Source: Lacisediminihabitans profunda (GTDB lineage Bacteria > Actinomycetota > Actinomycetes > Actinomycetales > Microbacteriaceae). Taken from it: a stretch of 64,000 nt of DNA. Numbering within the stretch: the stretch's first letter is position 1; each line of letters starts with the position of its first letter. Below are positions 51,350 through 62,273 of this stretch, one piece after another. The stretch spans positions 143,507 through 207,506 of the forward strand of contig NZ_VRMG01000015.1 of the NCBI RefSeq assembly GCF_008040105.1, in the 5' to 3' direction. The notes under the pieces are model-generated. The model worked only from the letters and a program-made list of their open reading frames with translations, searched no databases and was not told where the DNA came from. The position numbers were made by a program, and so were the translations under genes.

Positions 51350-52502
51350 CCGCCGCCTCCACCATGATCAGCCGCCCGCGCGGATCCAGCTCGAATCGGC
51401 CGATCTGGGCGAGCCGACGTGAGCCGGCCGCGCGCTCGAGGTGGAGCACCGTACCGATCGCGCTCACCGTCTGCCGGGCAATCGCGGTCTCGCTCATCCC
51501 GGCGAGCGCACCGAGCGCCTCGAGCCGGGCCGGCACGTCCTCCAGCGAGTTGGCGTGAAGAGTTCCGGCGCCGCCGTCATGACCGGTGTTGAGCGCCGCG
51601 AGCAGCTCACGGATCTCGCCGCCGCGGCACTCGCCGAGCACGAGCCGGTCCGGGCGCATCCGCAACGCCTCGCGCACGAGACGTTCGAGCCCCAGCTGGC
51701 CCGCGCCTTCGAGGTTCGCCTGCCGGGACTCGAGCGACACGAAGTGCGGATGCGCCACTCGCAACTCGGCGACATCCTCGATCGCGATGATGCGGTCGGC
51801 CGGCGCCGCGCGCGCGAGCAGGGCCGCGAGAAGGGTGGTCTTCCCCGTGCCGGCCGCACCGGTGATGAGCAGGTTCTCCCGCCGGGCCACGAGCCGGTCG
51901 ATGGCGTCGAGGGGAACCAGGGAGAAGAATCCGGTCGCGTCGAGATCGCCGAGACCCAGTCGCTCGAGTCGTGGCAGCCGGATAGAGAGGAGCGTGCCAC
52001 CGGTGGAGATCGGCGGCAGCACGGCATGCACGCGGATGCCATCGTGCAGGCGCACATCCACGCAGGGTGTCGCTTCGTCGATGTGGCGTCCGCCGAGGGC
52101 GATCAGTCGCACCGCCAACTCCCGCAGCTGGGACTCGGCGACCGTCGGCATCCGCTCGCGCTCCGCGCCCCGGCCACGATCGACCCACACCCCGCCCGGC
52201 CCGTTGACGAAGACGTCGGTGACGGCCGCATCGGACACGAACGGCCCGAGCGGTCCGAAGTCGGACAGCTCCTCCCCGGCGATCCCCCGCCGCATCGGAT
52301 CGACCGACCGATGTCCGCCGGAAGAGGGCGAGACGTCACTGTCCAGCACGCCGACCGAGTGCGCCGCCCCGCGTCCGCGGAACCCGCCAGGCCTGCCCAC
52401 GACGAAACGCTCAGGCGGCCCGGGCGACGGCGTCCGCTCGAACGGTCCGTCCGGCCCAGTCGGGCCCGAGGGCGCCGGAAGCGAGTCGAAGCGATCGAAC
52501 AT
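51342..52502 (-). CDS. TadA-type secretion ATPase
   Basis: Hexameric ATPase (386 residues) that powers pilus assembly. After a Pro/Gly-rich N-terminus come VTDVFVNGPGGVWVDRG, LRELAVRLIALGGRHIDEAT and RVHAVLPPISTGGTLLSIRL, then Walker A ITGAAGTGKTTLLAALL, IIAIEDVAELRVAHPHFVSL (Asp box), MRPDRLVLGECRGGEIRELL (Walker B) and GHDGGAGTLHANS (His box). The ATG at 52502 starts MFDRFDSLPA; the frame is open far upstream over the acs gene but without homology. Confidence 0.92.
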   Translation of the reverse strand: MFDRFDSLPAPSGPTGPDGPFERTPSPGPPERFVVGRPGGFRGRGAAHSVGVLDSDVSPSSGGHRSVDPMRRGIAGEELSDFGPLGPFVSDAAVTDVFVNGPGGVWVDRGRGAERERMPTVAESQLRELAVRLIALGGRHIDEATPCVDVRLHDGIRVHAVLPPISTGGTLLSIRLPRLERLGLGDLDATGFFSLVPLDAIDRLVARRENLLITGAAGTGKTTLLAALLARAAPADRIIAIEDVAELRVAHPHFVSLESRQANLEGAGQLGLERLVREALRMRPDRLVLGECRGGEIRELLAALNTGHDGGAGTLHANSLEDVPARLEALGALAGMSETAIARQTVSAIGTVLHLERAAGSRRLAQIGRFELDPRGRLIMVEAAGG

Positions 52503-52946
52503 CGCCCGACCGTATCCGTCGGCGGGGCACCAGTGGACTCGCGGCGGAGCGCGGTGACGCATCGGGAATCGTGGGTGTCGCCGGGGAGGAGGGGAGGCGG
52601 GGCAGGGGCCCGCCCTCTCCAGACCGAATTGTCTACCCGGGGCCGTCGTGAGCCTGCCGATTAAAAGAAGAGGGGCGGCGCCGGTTGGGGGGAACAGACG
52701 CCGCCACAGCAACGCTGGATTGGGGGGAATCGCTACGCGCTGCTTACCGAATTTGCATTCGACGGGTCTCAGTGTACTCCAGCAAGGCCCGCACGCAAGA
52801 GAAGATGTTCCGGCATCACAGCACGTTCCCAGAGTGGAATTCGGCAGCAGTGTTGTCGGGCCGCTACGAAGCGCAACCTGCGCCCGGTCTAGGATCGGAA
52901 GGACGATTTCAACGGCCACCGCGCCGCACGCTCGAACAGGATAACG
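52503..52946. other. Divergent regulatory gap between the tad locus and acs
   Basis: No gene is visible. The left half holds a direct repeat TTGGGGGGAA (52685 and 52720, 35 bp apart), on the tad side. Before acs a TAGGAT hexamer at 52890 could be a -10 element, without a convincing -35. Confidence 0.45.
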
Positions 52947-54923
<1,977 letters not shown>

Positions 54924-54952
54924 CGCGGCACCGCCCGGCCCCGCGCCGATTC

Positions 54953-55044
54953 GCGTTTCTCCGGAGGTTTGAGCCCGAAACCCCACTGTGCACGTTCACA
55001 GCGGCCGGTTTCGCGCCGAATCGGAAGAACCTCCGGAGAAACGC
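54953..55044. repeat. Palindrome-bounded intergenic repeat, family II, copy 1
   Basis: A 92-bp element with perfect inverted ends GCGTTTCTCCGGAGGTT and AACCTCCGGAGAAACGC, the arms themselves containing the palindrome CTCCGGAG. The interior has TGCACGTTCA near offset 38. It starts 29 bases after the acs stop and lies upstream of the DUF559 gene. Confidence 0.8.
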
Positions 55045-55143
55045 CAGGGGCTGGTCCCTGCACAGGGCAGGGTTTCGGCCGTTCATGCACAGACGCGGTG
55101 CGGTCGACTCCCATGGTCAAGCCGCGCGAGCACACTGGCGCGC

Positions 55144-56046
55144 ATGCAGCGACCCTTACCGATCGACCAGCTCGTGCGGGCATCCGGGGGAATTGCCCCT
55201 CGACGACAGATCCTGGATGCTGGCCACACCCCGAAAGCGCTCGCCTGGAACGTCGGGCAGGGCCGGCTGGTGCGAGTGCGCCGCGCGTGGTACGCCCTGC
55301 CGGATGCCGAACCAGACCGAGTGAACGCCGTACGACTGGGCGGGCGGCTGGGCTCGTTCTCGGCGGCGGCAAGTTACGGCATCTGGCGCGGCCTGGATCG
55401 AGATCTGCACGTCAGTTGGAAGCCGCACGGAAACGTGGCCAAGCCTGGTCGCGTGCAATTCGACTTCCCTGCATCACGTGATCTCCCCCCAGGGCGGAGC
55501 GTGATTTCTCACTGGCGGGTCGATGGCTTCGCGGAGGGGCCGGATGCGTGGCGCGAGTCGGTGCCTCAAACACTTGCGCAGATTCTCCTGTCTGCGGAAC
55601 AGACCGCAGCGGCATGCTCGTGCGACTCCGCCCTCAACCGGGGACTGCTGGACGTCTTCCAGCTGTTCGAACTCTTCGAGCGGCTGCCTCGTCGACTTCG
55701 CCGCCTTCGCCTTCGACTCGACGGGCGGGCGGATTCGGGGCTCGAGACCATAGTGAGGTTGTGGCTGGTGTCGATCGGTCTTGACGTTCGCTCCCAGGTC
55801 ATGATCGGCGGGCGTGCGGTCGACCTCCTGGTCGGCACGTCCCTTGTCATCGAAACCGACGGCCGCGAATGGCATTCCGACGAGGAACGCTTCAACAGCG
55901 ACCGGATCCGCACAGCCCAACTTCAGTCGCTCGGCTACACGGTCATCAAGCTCAGCTACGTCATGATCATGTTCAACTGGCCGCTTGTGGAGGCCGTGGT
56001 GCGAAGCGCCCTGCAGTCCGGCCGTCACCTCGACGCCGTACGCTGA
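55144..56046 (+). CDS. DUF559/Vsr-like nuclease-fold protein with AbiEi-like N-terminus
   Basis: A 300-residue protein. Residues about 1-60 form a winged-helix-like start (DQLVRASGGIAPRRQILDAG, RLVRVRRAWYAL) like AbiEi antitoxin N-domains. The C-terminal 90 residues match DUF559 of the restriction-endonuclease-like fold, with VDLLVGTSLVIETDGREWHS (Asp and Glu-x-Asp), DRIRTAQLQSLGYTVIKLSY. The ATG at 55144 starts MQRPLPIDQL; the longer open frame runs through the repeat element. The gene is bracketed by the two family II repeats. Function unknown; nuclease activity is a fold-based inference. Confidence 0.8.
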   Translation: MQRPLPIDQLVRASGGIAPRRQILDAGHTPKALAWNVGQGRLVRVRRAWYALPDAEPDRVNAVRLGGRLGSFSAAASYGIWRGLDRDLHVSWKPHGNVAKPGRVQFDFPASRDLPPGRSVISHWRVDGFAEGPDAWRESVPQTLAQILLSAEQTAAACSCDSALNRGLLDVFQLFELFERLPRRLRRLRLRLDGRADSGLETIVRLWLVSIGLDVRSQVMIGGRAVDLLVGTSLVIETDGREWHSDEERFNSDRIRTAQLQSLGYTVIKLSYVMIMFNWPLVEAVVRSALQSGRHLDAVR

Positions 56047-56141
56047 CGCCGGCAACCGAGCCCGGCCCGCTGCTTGTCCGCCAAAGCGCGGCAACTGCGC
56101 GGCTACCGCTCGGCATCCTGACGCCGCGCGACATCCGCAAC

Positions 56142-56248
56142 GCGCGTTTCTCCGGAGGTTTCGTTCCACGCACTCGACTTGCACGTTCAATTACGACAGA
56201 CTGCCCCGAAATCACCGCCGGAACAGCGAATCCTCCGGAGAAACGCGC
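56142..56248. repeat. Palindrome-bounded intergenic repeat, family II, copy 2
   Basis: A 107-bp element with perfect inverted ends GCGCGTTTCTCCGGAGG and CCTCCGGAGAAACGCGC and an internal GCACGTTCAATTA near offset 39. It is in the gap between the DUF559 gene and ridA and has the same arms as the copy at 54953. Confidence 0.8.
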
Positions 56249-56336
56249 AGGGCGCGCAAAGCGGAGGCGCAGGACGCGGAGACGCAAAGCGGACGCAAAG
56301 CGGGGGCGCAGCACTCGGCGGGCCGCGCCACCGGCG

Positions 56337-56798
56337 CTACGCGAACTCGAGGATGAGCTCCACCTCGACGGGCGAGTCGAGCGGAAGCACGGCCACGCCG
56401 ACGGCGCTACGCGCGTGCACGCCGAGATCGCCGAAGATCTCACCGAGAAGCTCGGATGCCCCGTTGATCACGCCGGGCTGGCCGGTGAACGAGGGGTCGG
56501 ATGCCACGAAACCGACGACCTTCACGACGCGCGTGATGCGGTCGAGGGATCCGATGGCCGACTTCGCCGCGGCGAGCGCGTTGAGGGCACAGGTCGCCGC
56601 GTAGCCGCGGGCGTCCTCCGGGCTGACGGTGGCACCGACCTTGCCGGTGGCGGCGAGGGTGCCGGCGACCATCGGCAGCTGGCCGGAGGTGAACACGAGG
56701 TTGCCGCTCACGACCGCCGGAATGTAGGCGGCGACCGGCCGGGCCACGTCGGGGATGGTCAGTCCGAGTTCGGCGATGCGGTCATCCAATTTCGACAT
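56337..56798 (-). CDS. RidA-family protein
   Basis: A 153-residue member of the RidA/YjgF family, which hydrolyses reactive enamines and imines or acts as a related deaminase. YIPAVVSGNLVFTSGQLPMV, EDARGYAATCALNALAAAKS, VVGFVASDPSFTGQPGVING and VGVAVLPLDSPVEVELILEF follow the family order. This longer subfamily lacks some canonical residues (the usual Arg in the RxxxGV-type region reads SAVGV). The ATG overlaps the stop of the upstream DUF4177 gene by one base. Confidence 0.88.
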   Translation of the reverse strand: MSKLDDRIAELGLTIPDVARPVAAYIPAVVSGNLVFTSGQLPMVAGTLAATGKVGATVSPEDARGYAATCALNALAAAKSAIGSLDRITRVVKVVGFVASDPSFTGQPGVINGASELLGEIFGDLGVHARSAVGVAVLPLDSPVEVELILEFA

Positions 56799-56959
56799 CA
56801 GGCGTCTTCCTTCTTCTCGCGCTTGAGGTAGGCGACGAGGCCACCCTCCGGTCCCTGCACCACCTGAACGAGCTCCCAGCCGTCGGATCCCCAGTTGTTG
56901 AGAATTGCCGCCGTATTGTGCACGATCAGGGGGGTTGTGACGTATTCGAAGCTCGGCAT
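56798..56959 (-). CDS. Small DUF4177-like protein
   Basis: A 53-residue protein, MPSFEYVTTPLIVHNTAAIL, then NNWGSDGWELVQVVQ and a Lys/Glu-rich end. The pattern of an aromatic strand followed by DGWELV is that of DUF4177-type small proteins. The stop overlaps the RidA start (TGATG), which supports that it is real and co-translated. Its role is unknown. Confidence 0.75.
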   Translation of the reverse strand: MPSFEYVTTPLIVHNTAAILNNWGSDGWELVQVVQGPEGGLVAYLKREKKEDA

Positions 56960-57009
56960 CACGGCATCCGTTCAGGTTCAGTTCGGGCGGTAAACGTAGC
57001 TTTGATTGT

Positions 57010-59622
57010 ATGGGTGAAGATTTGCGTCGCTCCGGTCTGCCCACAGTGGTGGCCGGATTCTTTGGTCTCAGCATGCTCGCCGGCGTGCTGGTGACGGCAA
57101 TGGTGACCCCCGCCGTGGCCGTGACCAGCCAGACCGCCGAGGCATCGATCGCGGTGTTCGACAAGCTCCCCGACTACCTCGCGCTCGGCTCCGGATCGCA
57201 GCAGAACACCATCTACGCCACGCGCGCCGGCGCCCCGGTGCAGATCGCCACCATCTACAACCAGAACCGCCAGGAGGTGGCCTGGGATGCCGTGTCGCCC
57301 TTCCTGAAGAACGCGGCTGTGGCAGGCGAAGACCGCCGCTTCTACAAGCACGGCGGCGTCGATGTGGAATCGGTCGCCCGCGCAGCGATAGGCAACATCG
57401 CGAGCAACGGCATCACGAGCGGAAGCTCGACCCTCGACATGCAGTTGGTGAAGAACATCCTCGTGCAGCAGGCGCTGCAGGTGGACGACCCCAAGGCCCG
57501 ACAGGTGGCCTACCAGGCGGCGATCGACGACACGCTGCAGCGCAAGCTCAAGGAGATGAAGCTCGCGATCGGCCTCGACAAGGAGTACCCCAAGAAACAG
57601 ATCCTCCTTGCGTACCTCAACATCACCGGCTTTGGCGGAAACACCTACGGGGTGGAGTCGGCGGCGCGGCAGTACTTCAGCGTGCCGGCGAAGGACGTGA
57701 CGCTCCCGCAGGCGGCGAGCCTCATCGCCATCGTGCAGCAGCCCAACCGTCAGAATCTCAGCGACCCCAAGTACTACAAGGCCAACAAGGTGCGACGGGA
57801 CCAGATCCTCACGGCCATGTACGACGTGAAGGACATCACCAAGAAGCAGTTCGACGAGGCGATCGCCACTCCGATCGCCTCCGAGGTGAAGATCACGCCT
57901 CCGAGCAGCGGATGCCTGTACGCCGTCGACGCGAAGTTTGCCTGCGACTACGTGAAGCGGCTCGTGCCCAGCCTCGCCTCGCTCGGCCCGAACGTCGCCG
58001 CACGAACCACGGCGTGGGCCACCGGCGGCTACAAGATCTACACGAGCATCGACCTCGACCAGCAGGATGCGGCCCAGGCCGCGCTGAGCAAGAGCGCACC
58101 GGCCAACGAGTCCCGGTTCGCGCTCGGCGCTTCGGCGGTGTCGGTGCAGCCGGGCACGGGAAAAATCCTGATCATGGCCCAGAACAAGGAGTATGACAAC
58201 TCGGCAAGCGGTGATCCGCTCACGACCACTGCCGTCAATCTCAGCACCGACCGTTCGTACGGCGGGTCATCCGGCTTCCCCACCGGATCCACCTACAAGA
58301 TCTTCACCCTCACCGACTGGCTGCAGAACGGCCACGGCCTCAATGACGTCGTCAACGGGAGCGTGCGGGCATTCCCGCAGTCGAGCTTCAAGGCGCCCTG
58401 CGACCCGGGCGCGCTGAGCGGCTCGCCCTACGCGCCCAAGAACGACTCCTCGGGCGAGGGCGGTTCGATGACGGTGCTCAACGCCACGAAGAACTCGGTG
58501 AACGCGGCATTCGTGGCCATGGCGCAGAAGCTCGACCTGTGCGACATCCGCGCCGACGCAACCGCCATGGGCGTGCACCGCGCGGACGACACCCCGAAGA
58601 AGCCGTCTCCCCTGCACGTCGACCCGTCGTCGGTGCTCGGCACCAACGAGATCGCCCCGCTCACCATGGCCGCGGCGATCGCCACGATCGGGGCCAACGG
58701 CCTCTATTGCGCTCCGACCATGGTCGACAAGATCGTGGGACCGGATGGCAAGGAGCTGGCCGGACAGCAGTCCAACTGCAGCCAGACCATCACCGCGAAA
58801 ATCGCCTCCACTGTGGCCTACGCCCTCTCGGCCGTGATGAAGTCGGGCACTGGTGCCCCCGGCGCGCCCAGGGACGGCGTGCCCATCGTCGGTAAGACCG
58901 GAACGACGGATGACTCGTACCACAACTGGCTCATCGCCAGCACGACGAAGGCGGCGCTCGCGGTGTGGGTCGGCAACATCCAGGGCACGCCTGGCCTGCG
59001 CACGCCCAAGAACCCGCAGGGTGACCAAAGCCTGCGCAACATCAGCATCGCCGGAACCAACGGGTACAACACCAAGTTCAACATCTTCCGCGCGACCATG
59101 AAGTCGCTCGACTCCAATCCCGCCTACAAGGGCGGAGCGTTCCCCCTGCCCGACCAGTCACTGCTCAAGGGCCGCGGCGTACCGGTGCCAGACGTGACCG
59201 GCCAGCAGCCCGCCGCGGCGAAGGCCCTGCTCGAGAGCCTCCAGTTCACGGTCGCGGACGGCGGAACCGTGCCGTCCTCCGTGCCGGCGGGCCAGGTTGC
59301 CAGGACGGACCCACCGGCCGGAACCGTCGGGGCGCTCGGCGACACCATCACCGTCTACACGAGCGACGGGACCCTGGCGACGACCATGCCGGATGTCGTG
59401 GGCAACGCCCGCGCCGCGGCGGTAACCGCCCTCGAGGCGGCCGGTTTCGCCAAGTCGAAACTCAGTTACAGCTGGGTGTCGAGCGCGCCGGCCGACCTCT
59501 GCAAGGTGCTCGCCACCAACCCGGCGGCGGGCGCCAAGACGGGCACCGACGCCTCGGTGGTGCTCACGGTCGGCAACGGCGGCTCGGTAAATGGGTCGGA
59601 CCCCGGGCCACTGTGCCCCTGA
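57010..59622 (+). CDS. Class A penicillin-binding protein with PASTA domains
   Basis: Bifunctional peptidoglycan synthase, 870 residues. One N-terminal membrane helix (residues 14-40), glycosyltransferase domain with AAVAGEDRRFYKHGGVDVES, GSSTLDMQLVKN and KKQILLAYLNITGFGGNTYG, then a transpeptidase domain with SxxK in FPTGSTYKIF, SxN in NSVNAAFVAM and KTGTTDDSYHNW. Two C-terminal PASTA repeats follow (VPDVTGQQPAAAKALLESLQ, MPDVVGNARAAAVTALEAAG). A near-duplicate follows 53 bp downstream. Confidence 0.95.
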   Translation: MGEDLRRSGLPTVVAGFFGLSMLAGVLVTAMVTPAVAVTSQTAEASIAVFDKLPDYLALGSGSQQNTIYATRAGAPVQIATIYNQNRQEVAWDAVSPFLKNAAVAGEDRRFYKHGGVDVESVARAAIGNIASNGITSGSSTLDMQLVKNILVQQALQVDDPKARQVAYQAAIDDTLQRKLKEMKLAIGLDKEYPKKQILLAYLNITGFGGNTYGVESAARQYFSVPAKDVTLPQAASLIAIVQQPNRQNLSDPKYYKANKVRRDQILTAMYDVKDITKKQFDEAIATPIASEVKITPPSSGCLYAVDAKFACDYVKRLVPSLASLGPNVAARTTAWATGGYKIYTSIDLDQQDAAQAALSKSAPANESRFALGASAVSVQPGTGKILIMAQNKEYDNSASGDPLTTTAVNLSTDRSYGGSSGFPTGSTYKIFTLTDWLQNGHGLNDVVNGSVRAFPQSSFKAPCDPGALSGSPYAPKNDSSGEGGSMTVLNATKNSVNAAFVAMAQKLDLCDIRADATAMGVHRADDTPKKPSPLHVDPSSVLGTNEIAPLTMAAAIATIGANGLYCAPTMVDKIVGPDGKELAGQQSNCSQTITAKIASTVAYALSAVMKSGTGAPGAPRDGVPIVGKTGTTDDSYHNWLIASTTKAALAVWVGNIQGTPGLRTPKNPQGDQSLRNISIAGTNGYNTKFNIFRATMKSLDSNPAYKGGAFPLPDQSLLKGRGVPVPDVTGQQPAAAKALLESLQFTVADGGTVPSSVPAGQVARTDPPAGTVGALGDTITVYTSDGTLATTMPDVVGNARAAAVTALEAAGFAKSKLSYSWVSSAPADLCKVLATNPAAGAKTGTDASVVLTVGNGGSVNGSDPGPLCP

Positions 59623-59675
59623 GCGTCGGCCCAGACCCGGCACGACCCCAGATTTGATCGGTTACCCTAAGCTTT

Positions 59676-62273
59676 ATGTCTGCCCTCAAAGTGAAGCCGT
59701 CAGGCGTGATCGGCGGCCTCATCGGCCTCGTCGGTTTCAGCGTGCTTGCCGGCGTGCTCGTCACCGCCATGGTCACCCCCGCTCTCGCCGTGACAAGCTC
59801 GGCCGCCAAGGGCGCGATCGGCATCTTCGACAACCTCCCCGACTACATCCAGATCGGCGGCCAGTCGCAGCGCAATGAGATCTATGCGCTCCGGGGCGGC
59901 GCTTCGGTGCCGATCGCCACGGTGTACGACCAGAACCGTCAGGAAGTGGCCTGGGACGGCGTTTCCCAATTCGTGAAGGATGCCGCGGTCGCCGGCGAAG
60001 ACCGCCGGTTCTACCAGCACGGCGGCGTCGACCTGCAGTCGCTGCTGCGCGCCGGGGTCGGCTTCGTCACGAAGACGGGAACGACGGGTGGTTCGACTCT
60101 GGCGATGCAGCTCGTGAAGAACATCCGCGTGCAGCAGGCCCTGCAGGAGAGCACCCCGGCCAAGATCAAGGCCGCCTACGCGGACGCCATCAAGGCGACC
60201 CCGGACCGCAAGCTCGCAGAGATGAAGCTCGCCATCGGCCTGGAGAAGCGGTACAGCAAGAACCAGATCCTGCTGGCCTACCTGAACATCACGGGCTTCG
60301 GAGGCGTCACCTACGGAATCGAAGCGGCGGCGGAACGCTACTTCAGCGTCACCGCCAAGGACGTGACCCTCGCCCAGGCCGCGAGCCTCGTTGCGATCGT
60401 GCAGCAGCCGAACGACCAGCGCCTCGATAACCCGGCGCACTACCGGGTGAACAAGCTGCGACGCGACATCATCCTCGGCGACATGCTCGAGCTCGGCAAG
60501 ATCACCCAGAAGCAGCACGACGAGGCGGTCGCCACCCCGATCGAGTCCTACATCAAGCTGAGCCTGCCCAACAACGGCTGCCTGAACGCCGCGGACGCCA
60601 AGTTCTTCTGCGACTACGTCGTGCGCAACGTGCCCAACCTCACCGCGCTCGGAGCGAGCAAGACCGAGCGCGCCGCCAACTGGACGCACGGCGGGTACAA
60701 GATCTACACGAGCCTCGACCTCGACCAGCAGGACGTGGCCCAGGCCCAGATCAACAAGACGACCCCGAACACCGAGACCCGATTCGCGCTGGGGTCGGCG
60801 GCGGTGGCCATGCAACCGGGAACCGGCAAGATCCTCGTGATGGCCCAGAACAAGGACTACAACAACACGAGCGAGGCCACCCCGGCGCAGACCTCGATCA
60901 ACTACAGCACCGATCAGGCCTACGGCGGCTCGACCGGATTCCAGACCGGATCGACCTACAAGATCTTCACCCTCACCGACTGGTTGCAGAACGGGCACGG
61001 GCTGCAGGAGCGGGTCGACGGAACGCCGCGCACATTCGCGGCGAACTCGTTCAAATGCAAGGGCCAGCCCACCGGATCGCCGTACGCGCCCAAGAACGAC
61101 AGCGGAGGCGAGGGCGGGTCGAGGACGGTGCTCTCTGCCACCACGAACTCGGTGAACGTCGCGTTCGTCGCGATGGCCCAGAAGCTGGACCTGTGCGACA
61201 TCCGGGATGACGCGATCGCGATGGGCGTGCACCGGGCCGACGGCAAGGAACTCGACTACTACCCGTCCACCGTGCTGGGCGTGAACCAGATCGCGCCCCT
61301 CTCCATGGCAGGTGCGATCGCCACCATCGGGGCCGGCGGCGTGTACTGCGCCCCGACCGCCGTCGACAAGGTCGTCGGACCGGACGGCAAGGAGCTTCCC
61401 GGCCAGGAGAAGGACTGCACGCAGGCCATCGACCCGAAGATCGCGGCGACCGTGGCGTACGCGCTCAAGACGGTCTTCACGGCCGGCACGGCCACCTCGG
61501 CCAACCCCCGAGACGGCGTCGACCTCGTGGGCAAGACCGGAACCACCGACGGCTCGTACCAGAACTGGCTCATCGGCACGACGACCAAGGTCGCCCTGGC
61601 CGTCTGGGTCGGCAACATCCAGGGCGACCCGGCCAAGCGCACCGCGAAGAATCTCGGTGGTGAGCAGAGCCTCCGGCAGATCAGCGTGGGCGGCGCGAAC
61701 GGGTACAGCCTCAAGTTCACCATCTTCAAGACGGCGATCAAGTCGCTCAACGCCAACCCCGCGTACAAGGGCGGAGCGTTCCCCGCGCCCGACTCGGCAC
61801 TGCTCGCCGGGCGCAGCGCCATCGTGCCCTCCGTGGTCGGCCAGTCGCCGGCCGCGGCCGAGGCGCTGCTCACCAGCCTGCAGTTCAACTATGCGGACGG
61901 TGGTCCTGAGGCCTCGGCCCAGCCCGCGGGCGTGGTGTCTCGCACCGATCCGCCGGCCGGCACGTCGACCAGCCTCGGGCAGACGGTGACCGTCTACACG
62001 AGCGACGGCTCCCTGGCCACGACGATGCCCAACGTCGTGGGTCTCGACGTGCAGAAGGCGAATTCCACCCTCGCGTCGTACGGCTTCAGCCCGAGCAACG
62101 TGACCTACACGTGGATCGCCGGGTCGCCGACGCCCGGACCGAACCAGACCTGCACCGTGGCCAGCTCCAACCCCGCAGCAGGTGCCGCCGCCTCCAAACA
62201 GGATCCAATCACGCTCACGGTCTACGGCAAGCCGGACGGCTCAGAACCTGGCGGGGGCGCGTGTCCTCACTAG
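59676..62273 (+). CDS. Class A penicillin-binding protein with PASTA domains, tandem paralogue
   Basis: 865 residues with the same order as its neighbour: membrane helix (LIGLVGFSVLAGVLVTAMVT), GEDRRFYQHGGVDLQS, GGSTLAMQLVKN, FQTGSTYKIF, NSVNVAFVAM, KTGTTDGSYQNW and two PASTA repeats (VPSVVGQSPAAAEALLTSL, MPNVVGLDVQKANSTLASY). All catalytic motifs are intact in both copies. The GTG start of the metallophosphoesterase overlaps its 3' end. Confidence 0.95.
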   Translation: MSALKVKPSGVIGGLIGLVGFSVLAGVLVTAMVTPALAVTSSAAKGAIGIFDNLPDYIQIGGQSQRNEIYALRGGASVPIATVYDQNRQEVAWDGVSQFVKDAAVAGEDRRFYQHGGVDLQSLLRAGVGFVTKTGTTGGSTLAMQLVKNIRVQQALQESTPAKIKAAYADAIKATPDRKLAEMKLAIGLEKRYSKNQILLAYLNITGFGGVTYGIEAAAERYFSVTAKDVTLAQAASLVAIVQQPNDQRLDNPAHYRVNKLRRDIILGDMLELGKITQKQHDEAVATPIESYIKLSLPNNGCLNAADAKFFCDYVVRNVPNLTALGASKTERAANWTHGGYKIYTSLDLDQQDVAQAQINKTTPNTETRFALGSAAVAMQPGTGKILVMAQNKDYNNTSEATPAQTSINYSTDQAYGGSTGFQTGSTYKIFTLTDWLQNGHGLQERVDGTPRTFAANSFKCKGQPTGSPYAPKNDSGGEGGSRTVLSATTNSVNVAFVAMAQKLDLCDIRDDAIAMGVHRADGKELDYYPSTVLGVNQIAPLSMAGAIATIGAGGVYCAPTAVDKVVGPDGKELPGQEKDCTQAIDPKIAATVAYALKTVFTAGTATSANPRDGVDLVGKTGTTDGSYQNWLIGTTTKVALAVWVGNIQGDPAKRTAKNLGGEQSLRQISVGGANGYSLKFTIFKTAIKSLNANPAYKGGAFPAPDSALLAGRSAIVPSVVGQSPAAAEALLTSLQFNYADGGPEASAQPAGVVSRTDPPAGTSTSLGQTVTVYTSDGSLATTMPNVVGLDVQKANSTLASYGFSPSNVTYTWIAGSPTPGPNQTCTVASSNPAAGAAASKQDPITLTVYGKPDGSEPGGGACPH

